Source: Cristatella mucedo (lineage: Eukaryota; Bryozoa; Phylactolaemata; Cristatellidae). From it: a stretch of DNA of 62,000 nt. A program made the translations under genes and the position numbers. This document shows positions 56,868 through 62,000 of this stretch, piece by piece. The notes below the pieces were generated by a model. It saw only the letters and a list, made by a program, of their open reading frames with translations. It was not told the origin of the DNA and did no database searches. The stretch spans positions 395,001 to 457,000 of the forward strand of contig WPIO01000045.1 in the NCBI GenBank assembly GCA_009760855.2, written 5' to 3'. Numbering within the stretch: the stretch's first letter is position 1; each line of letters opens with the position of its first letter.

Positions 56868-59800
56868 TAATAATAATAGTAATACATTTAATAAAGCACC
56901 CTCAGAGAACTCCATCTTTTCTAGGTGCATTACAATTGCTGCAATGGAAGCACGATCTAATGTTAGCGGCAGCATGCTCAATAAACAACAAGAATAACAT
57001 CAAGGGCAAATAAGATAAGAACATTAAGTACGAATCATAGGGACCCACTAAATGCTGTGATAAATGCGTGCGTTTTTAGTTTTCTTTTTAAATGTGGGCA
57101 AGTCAGGAGATGTCGTGACTCAAGTCTGGAGTGAGGTCCACGCTTGGGGAGCATATCAACTAAAGGCATGGTCTCCAAAGGATATGAGGTTTCTACCAGG
57201 TATAGGGAATGGTGTATGCTTAGCCTGGTGGGGAAGTAGATCTGGTAAGTAGGTTGGAGCCAAAGAATGAAGTGACCTAAAGATAGTCGATCCGTTGCTT
57301 GACTGGTAGCCAGTACAGGTCGGCTAGAAGTGGTGTGATGTGGCAACTGATACGCTCACGACATATAAGCCTAGCTGCAGAGTTTTGCACGAGCTGCAAA
57401 TGCCTGAGTGCACAGGCCGGCAGGCCAGCAAGCTGTGAGATATAGTCAAGATTGGATGTCACAAATGCATGGACCAATTTAGATTTAGTATCTCTTGTCT
57501 AAATAAGCCCGAATTTTAGCAGTTTTATGTTGTTGAGAGTAGGCAGACTTGACTGTGGAGCTGATGTTCTGATGTCTCGGTCTATTGAAAGATCACCTTG
57601 GAACTTGACACCTAGATTTCGTGCAGATTCAACAGGAGGTATGTTGGCAGAGCCATTTTTGAGCGTTAGCCTTTCCAATTACCGATTGACACTTCTTTTG
57701 CCCATAACTAGTAAGTTGGTTTTATCATAATTCAATTTAAGAAAGTTTTCTGCCATCCATGTGGGGATGTCATCAGTACATGCAGCAAGGGAGTTGAGAG
57801 AATTCGACGCGCTGGAGGACTCAGAGGGATCAAAGGTACAACTGAGTGTCATCCACATAGAAGTGAAAGCCTTGATCGTTCTTGGCAATCACATCGGCAA
57901 AAGGGAGAGTATAAACCATGAAAAGAACAGGACCAAGCAGGGAGCTCCTGAAGTTCCCAATATTTCAGAGGTTCCTTGGGTGATATGCATAAATATTTTG
58001 GAGTCTCCCACTGAGATTGGACCTGAACCATTGCAATGCAGTGCCAGTGATGTCCAGGCGAGATGAGAGGCGCTCAAAAAGGACTTGGTGATCAAAAACT
58101 GCCAAAAGATCGACCCAACAAGCAGAGATACTCTACCCTTTTTCTCTGCATTTCTAATTAGGTCGTTGTACACCCGAAGCAATGCTAACTTTGTTGAGTG
58201 ATTAGCTCTAAAATCAGACTGGAAGTACTAGCAAGGTTTGAAGTTTCAATATATGATTACAGCTGGTCTGCCACTTCTCGTTCCAGTGTGTTCGATAGGA
58301 ACGGTAGAAGAGAGACTGGGCCGAAGTTGCTTAAGTTCTCTTGGTGTAGTGTTGCTTTCTTTAGTAGTGGCTTGACTACAGCCTTTTTGAAAGGTGCAAT
58401 GACACGACCTGAGGCTAATGACATATTTATGATGTTAGTTATGCCTAGCAGCAGCAGATCAATGAAAGTAGGAGCAGGACAGTGGGAACAGGGGTCCAGA
58501 TGATTAGTTGTCTTCTTTGATTGATATATGAACTTCAGGACGAGGTCACCAGTGACCTTGGATGTAGGCATTGAGGTGCTGCATGGAATTGAGGGACATC
58601 ATTCCGAGGGGGATGCTGCCATCTTAGGAATGGATTCCCCTGATCTTATCTATCTTGATGACAAAAAAGCTAGTGAAGTGAGCAATGAGATCATAACAGG
58701 GATCATTTGGTAAGGAGATGGCCTGGGACCGGTTGAGGAGCTGGTTGATCGTCGACATCAGCATTTTTGGATTGGGCATCTGTTATTCAACAATGTTTTT
58801 ATAGAAGCTCAACTTGGCCTTTGCTAGGATGGATTGGTACGATCTACAGTAGTCCTGGTATGCCTGTCGATGGACTGTCAGTCCTGATCTGATGTAATGT
58901 ATCTCCGTCTGTGAAAGACTATGTGGGTGTTGCACACGAGAGTTTTGTATTGCGCACTCGCAGCCTAAGTGGCTCTCGGTATGCATTCAATAGCCAACAG
59001 ACTTCAACTCATGCAACAAAGAGAAAGTGGGAAGCATAGCAGAGTCAGGATAGCAGTTGAGGTAGTGAGTAGCATGGAAGTAGCTGCACAGGACTGCTGG
59101 AATGAGCCATAGTCGGCAGCAGGAGAGTAGTTGTCGTTGCATAAGATCTTTTATATGCTCTTTCAGGCTTGGGCTTAGTAGACCTAGCTAGTTCAATGTC
59201 TGCGGTAAACCACAGTCTGTCTGGACATGGGCTCGCAGTGTGCTTAGTCAGGGGTGCAAACGCGTCGAGCATGTCAGTCATATTGTAGCAATCTACCAAT
59301 GATGACAGGTCGTAAGGGGATTGAGCAGCTGAGGTGAAGCAGATATTCTTGCACGGACAGAATCGATGTCAGGGGTCTTGAGGTTTCGCGATTCACAGAT
59401 TTTATATGAGGAGAGCACACATTTTAGACTGAATTAGAACTTCATGTGCTCATATAAGCAGGATTTAGTAGTAATTGGTTATGACAAAGTGCAGTTGCAT
59501 GAGAAAATGTGGTAGAGTGTGTGACCCTTGATGTGACTAGAGCCGTGCACGTGAGCTACAAGAGACGATAAGTTAGTCGGAGCACGAAATTCAATGCTTA
59601 AGGCATCAGATAAGTTATCAAAATGAATGTTGAAATCGCCAATAATGAGGAAAGATTGGTTTCTTGCATACAGAATTAAAATGAGATCATTGAAATCTGA
59701 GATAATGGAGGACTTGGTACCCGGTGAGCGAGAGACTACTGCCATCATTGATAGCTTGGTGTCTGGTGAAATCAAGGCAGTTGATTCGAAATACTGTTTC

Positions 59801-60560
59801 GAGGGTACTGCTAATGGCTTGAAGTCAAATTTCGAGCTTGTGATAATAGCAACTCCACCTTCAGTTTTGATTGATCTTTGGGCATGAAAGAAGGAAAAAC
59901 TAGCTAGACTTTCGTCTTTAATTGTCGGGCAGTTTACCGCTTTTAGCCAAGTTTTAGTAAGCAGTTCGAAACCTTTTTCATAAATAAGGTCGCTTATTAC
60001 TTGGGGTTTATTGCACATTGAACCAGGATTCAAAGACAAGCTTTAATTTGGGCCGCCGAATTTATAACGAATTTATAACTTTATAAGGCGTGATGACCAC
60101 TAAGTTAGAGAGAGACTCACAGTTTTTTGAGGGAGACCGAGCTGAGCGGTTCGAGAAAATGCAAGAAATGCCAAATGAGCAGGTACTAAGCTCGAAGGTC
60201 CAGCCAAACAAGTGCGCCCCAGCAGCGTCTCCAGGGCGCTTTCTTTTGTTGATGCATAATTCACGAATCTTAGCAACAGCAATAACATCTAGGAATGCAT
60301 TTGAACTACGGTAACGAAGCGATCATAGGTATGCGCGATCATAACTCACCTGCAGGTTACTAGCCGCCGGCTTATCTAAAGCTGCTGCTGGCTTGAGAGA
60401 ACCAGCAACTCGAAGCAATAAGCTTTTAGATGGCCGCAGGCATGTAGTTACTTATGAGCTACTGACAAACAACAAACAGATAAGCATGGGTTTCCATATA
60501 CGATATTCGAGAGAACTTTGTTTTTCGGTAGAATCCTGCAACTGACAGGGAAATGCCTGT
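56868..60560 (-). mobile_element. Near full-length decayed LINE with an insert
   Basis: 3' tail and hairpin (56868-56930), 3' UTR, the whole ORF2 in broken frames, and the 5' region (60560-60080) that aligns with the 5' region of the intact LINE (for example GCTTTCTTTTGTTGATGCAT and ACTAGCCGCCGGC), which defines the family's 5' end. Recognisable pieces: LSSTFDPSE, IGSIFW-type RT remnants, RVIAPFKKAVVKPLLKKATL, HEN-type SLNPGSMCNKPQVISDLIYE and IGDFNIHFDNLSDA. Interrupted by a foreign 254-bp insert at 58891. Confidence 0.92.
58891..59144 (-). mobile_element. 254-bp insert from the second LINE family
   Basis: Splits the old LINE at GTCCTGATCT; GATCT is duplicated at 58886-58890 and 59145-59149. 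The inserted sequence shares ATAGTCGGCAGCAGGAGAGT, AGTAGTTGTCGTTGCATAAG and more with 48105-48345, the 3' UTR of the other LINE family. Same relative orientation, and it breaks off upstream as a 5' truncation would. Confidence 0.88.
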
Positions 60561-61522
60561 AAGTGAGCACGGTGTGCCGCAGCAATGAACATTGTTATTA
60601 TTATTCCGAATAGTGACTTCCTTAGTTACAGCGAAAATGCATCGGCTTGCATGTAAAGGATGCTGATAAATCAGCTGACCTCATTTCCCGAATATACTGA
60701 GAACCAGGATGTGTAGTGTATAAAAGATGAGGCTCCGGTGTGGTTCAGAGCACACAAATAGGATCAGTCATGTCGATGACATGTGATAGTCAGATCTCAT
60801 GCAGCAAGCCGTACTTGCACAAATTACATGATTTGTCCCCCAGTTTACTAGGTATATTCGGCACCTCTTCAGCAGAAACTCAAGGCTCACAACATTGGCT
60901 AATACCTAACGCTGATGGTGGTTTTTATTATCCAAACCTTTTGAGACAGCTTTCTAATGGCGATATACTGAATACTGATCTTGGGACGGAAGTGCTTAGA
61001 TGTCGATCAGTTGCTTAAAACTAAAAAGGATTGATAGAATGCTAATTTACCACTCTGGAGCTTATATCCACAATAAGGAACAGTTATGTGTTTCTTCCTT
61101 TAAGTTTTCTCTTTTTACTCATGTAAGGATGGCATGGACATCGCCTGGTCGGTCCGGTCAGCTGTGCATTTTTCATTATTTTCTTTTCGCATACATCTAC
61201 TGACATGACGTGTGACGATTCCCAGCAGCTGCTAAACACTCTTTTGTGATATTTGAAAGCCGATATCATCACTTATCTTCTAAAACATTGAGTAATCGCG
61301 GGAGCAGAGAGCAGAACTTATACTGTTTGCTCCAAATACTGCTTGCTCCTGCTCCATGTACCACCCAGCTTGATGAGGGTAGCATTTGCAAAAAAAGCCA
61401 GTATTTGATGCTGCTGCTATTATGCTGACTTGGCATTGCCCGGCCTATGCCCACCAGCCCATCTGCAAATGTGCCCTGTTCAAATCGGCAGCCCAATGTG
61501 AAAGCATCAAAACCCCGGACCG
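60561..61522. other. No recognised feature
   Basis: An open frame of 92 codons (60740-61018) has no recognised similarity and does not match the missing MIX23 exons. Confidence 0.4.
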
Positions 61523-62000
61523 ATAATAATAAAAATATTGTTTTTAAAAGACACTTTTATAGTACCCGAAGAGAACTAAACCTCATTTTAGGTGCTTTGT
61601 GTATGGTGGTAACGAAGCATGTTAATTTGTTAGTGAAACCATGGGCAGTGTCAGCATGCACAAACACACTAAAACCAAAACACACTGAGCTTGCAAACAC
61701 TGTCAGTCATGCGTGTGTTTTAGCTTATTTTTAAATGTCTCCCAGTCTGGGCATGTCGTCTCCTTAGTCGGGATTAATGCCCAGGCTTTGGGAGCATGCC
61801 AACTAAAGACGCGGTCTGTAAAGGATTCGAGGTTGGCTAGATAAATGCTAAACGGCTTAAGTTTGTAAGAGCAGACGATGCGATGCATAAGCATGATTAG
61901 GAAGCATTTTGGTTAGGTTGGCCGGAGCAAGAACATTTAGGGATGTAAACGTATGTGACCAAATCGTAAAGTTCGTGCACAGCATGATGGGGGAGCCAGT
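61523..62000 (-). mobile_element. Diverged LINE copy running off the window
   Basis: AATAATAAAAATATTG tail, a degraded hairpin (GAAGAGAACTAAACCTCATT), 3' UTR and RT C-terminus (ANLESFTDRVFSWHAPKAWA, family TNLKSFGDRAFSSYAPKAWN). Distinct enough to be an older or separate subfamily. Confidence 0.83.

Noticed and set aside
60740-61018. 92-codon frame as a later MIX23 exon
   Set aside because: Does not contain the expected helical region or cysteines of the family.

Overview
The window is animal (metazoan) nuclear DNA, most likely from an invertebrate. It has split genes with GT-AG introns, abundant non-LTR retrotransposons, tRNA-derived SINEs, Tc1/mariner relics and long simple repeats. I cannot name the species. 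Most long open frames are either the retrotransposon reverse transcriptase or artefacts of repeats with no stop codons.

Two host genes can be supported, both on the right. (1) An importin-alpha (karyopherin alpha, KPNA1/5/6-like) gene lies on the minus strand from 51300 down to 32680. I could assemble nine coding exons with consistent splice phases and no missing segment, giving a predicted 545-residue protein with an IBB domain, the ARM-repeat array and an acidic C-terminal segment. Exons 4 and 7 are short and do not stand out as open frames. I placed them by matching splice sites, phase and family sequence. (2) Head-to-head with it, 659 bp away, is the start of a MIX23 (CCDC58)-like gene on the plus strand: exon 1 at 51960-52016 and exon 2 at 52579-52704. 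The remaining exons were not found and probably lie beyond 62000. From memory, human KPNA1 and MIX23/CCDC58 are also near neighbours (3q21.1), so this may be an ancient conserved linkage.

The rest is a retrotransposon landscape. One dominant LINE family (CR1/L2/Rex1-type: apurinic-like endonuclease plus reverse transcriptase, no RNase H) ends in a conserved hairpin and an (ATT)n tail. One copy (14822-18420, minus) has an intact 965-residue ORF2; at least fifteen others are truncated or decayed. Two places show three-deep nesting: 13430-19335 and 53640-55080, the second with target-site duplications. Copy 95-2033 sits inside a 12-bp GACAGACRGAGA minisatellite. A second LINE family is present as a fragment at 48105-48833 and as a 254-bp insert with a GATCT duplication at 58891-59144.

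There are two tRNA-derived SINE families. SINE1 (about 160 bp, at least ten copies) ends near AATCAGCT. SINE2 has a tRNA-like head joined to a tail resembling the LINE 3' hairpin, the usual arrangement when a SINE uses a partner LINE's enzyme.

Layout: 1-2610 minisatellite with LINE; 2611-13430 mostly unannotated with old LINE and SINE pieces; 13430-19335 nested LINE stack; 19336-27045 unannotated, partly GC-rich, with SINEs; 27046-31550 LINE and SINE fragments; 31551-51300 importin-alpha gene with repeat-filled introns; 51301-51959 shared promoter interval; 51960 onward MIX23 start and intron, invaded by LINEs, SINEs, a long (TA)n tract and a near full-length decayed LINE (56868-60560).
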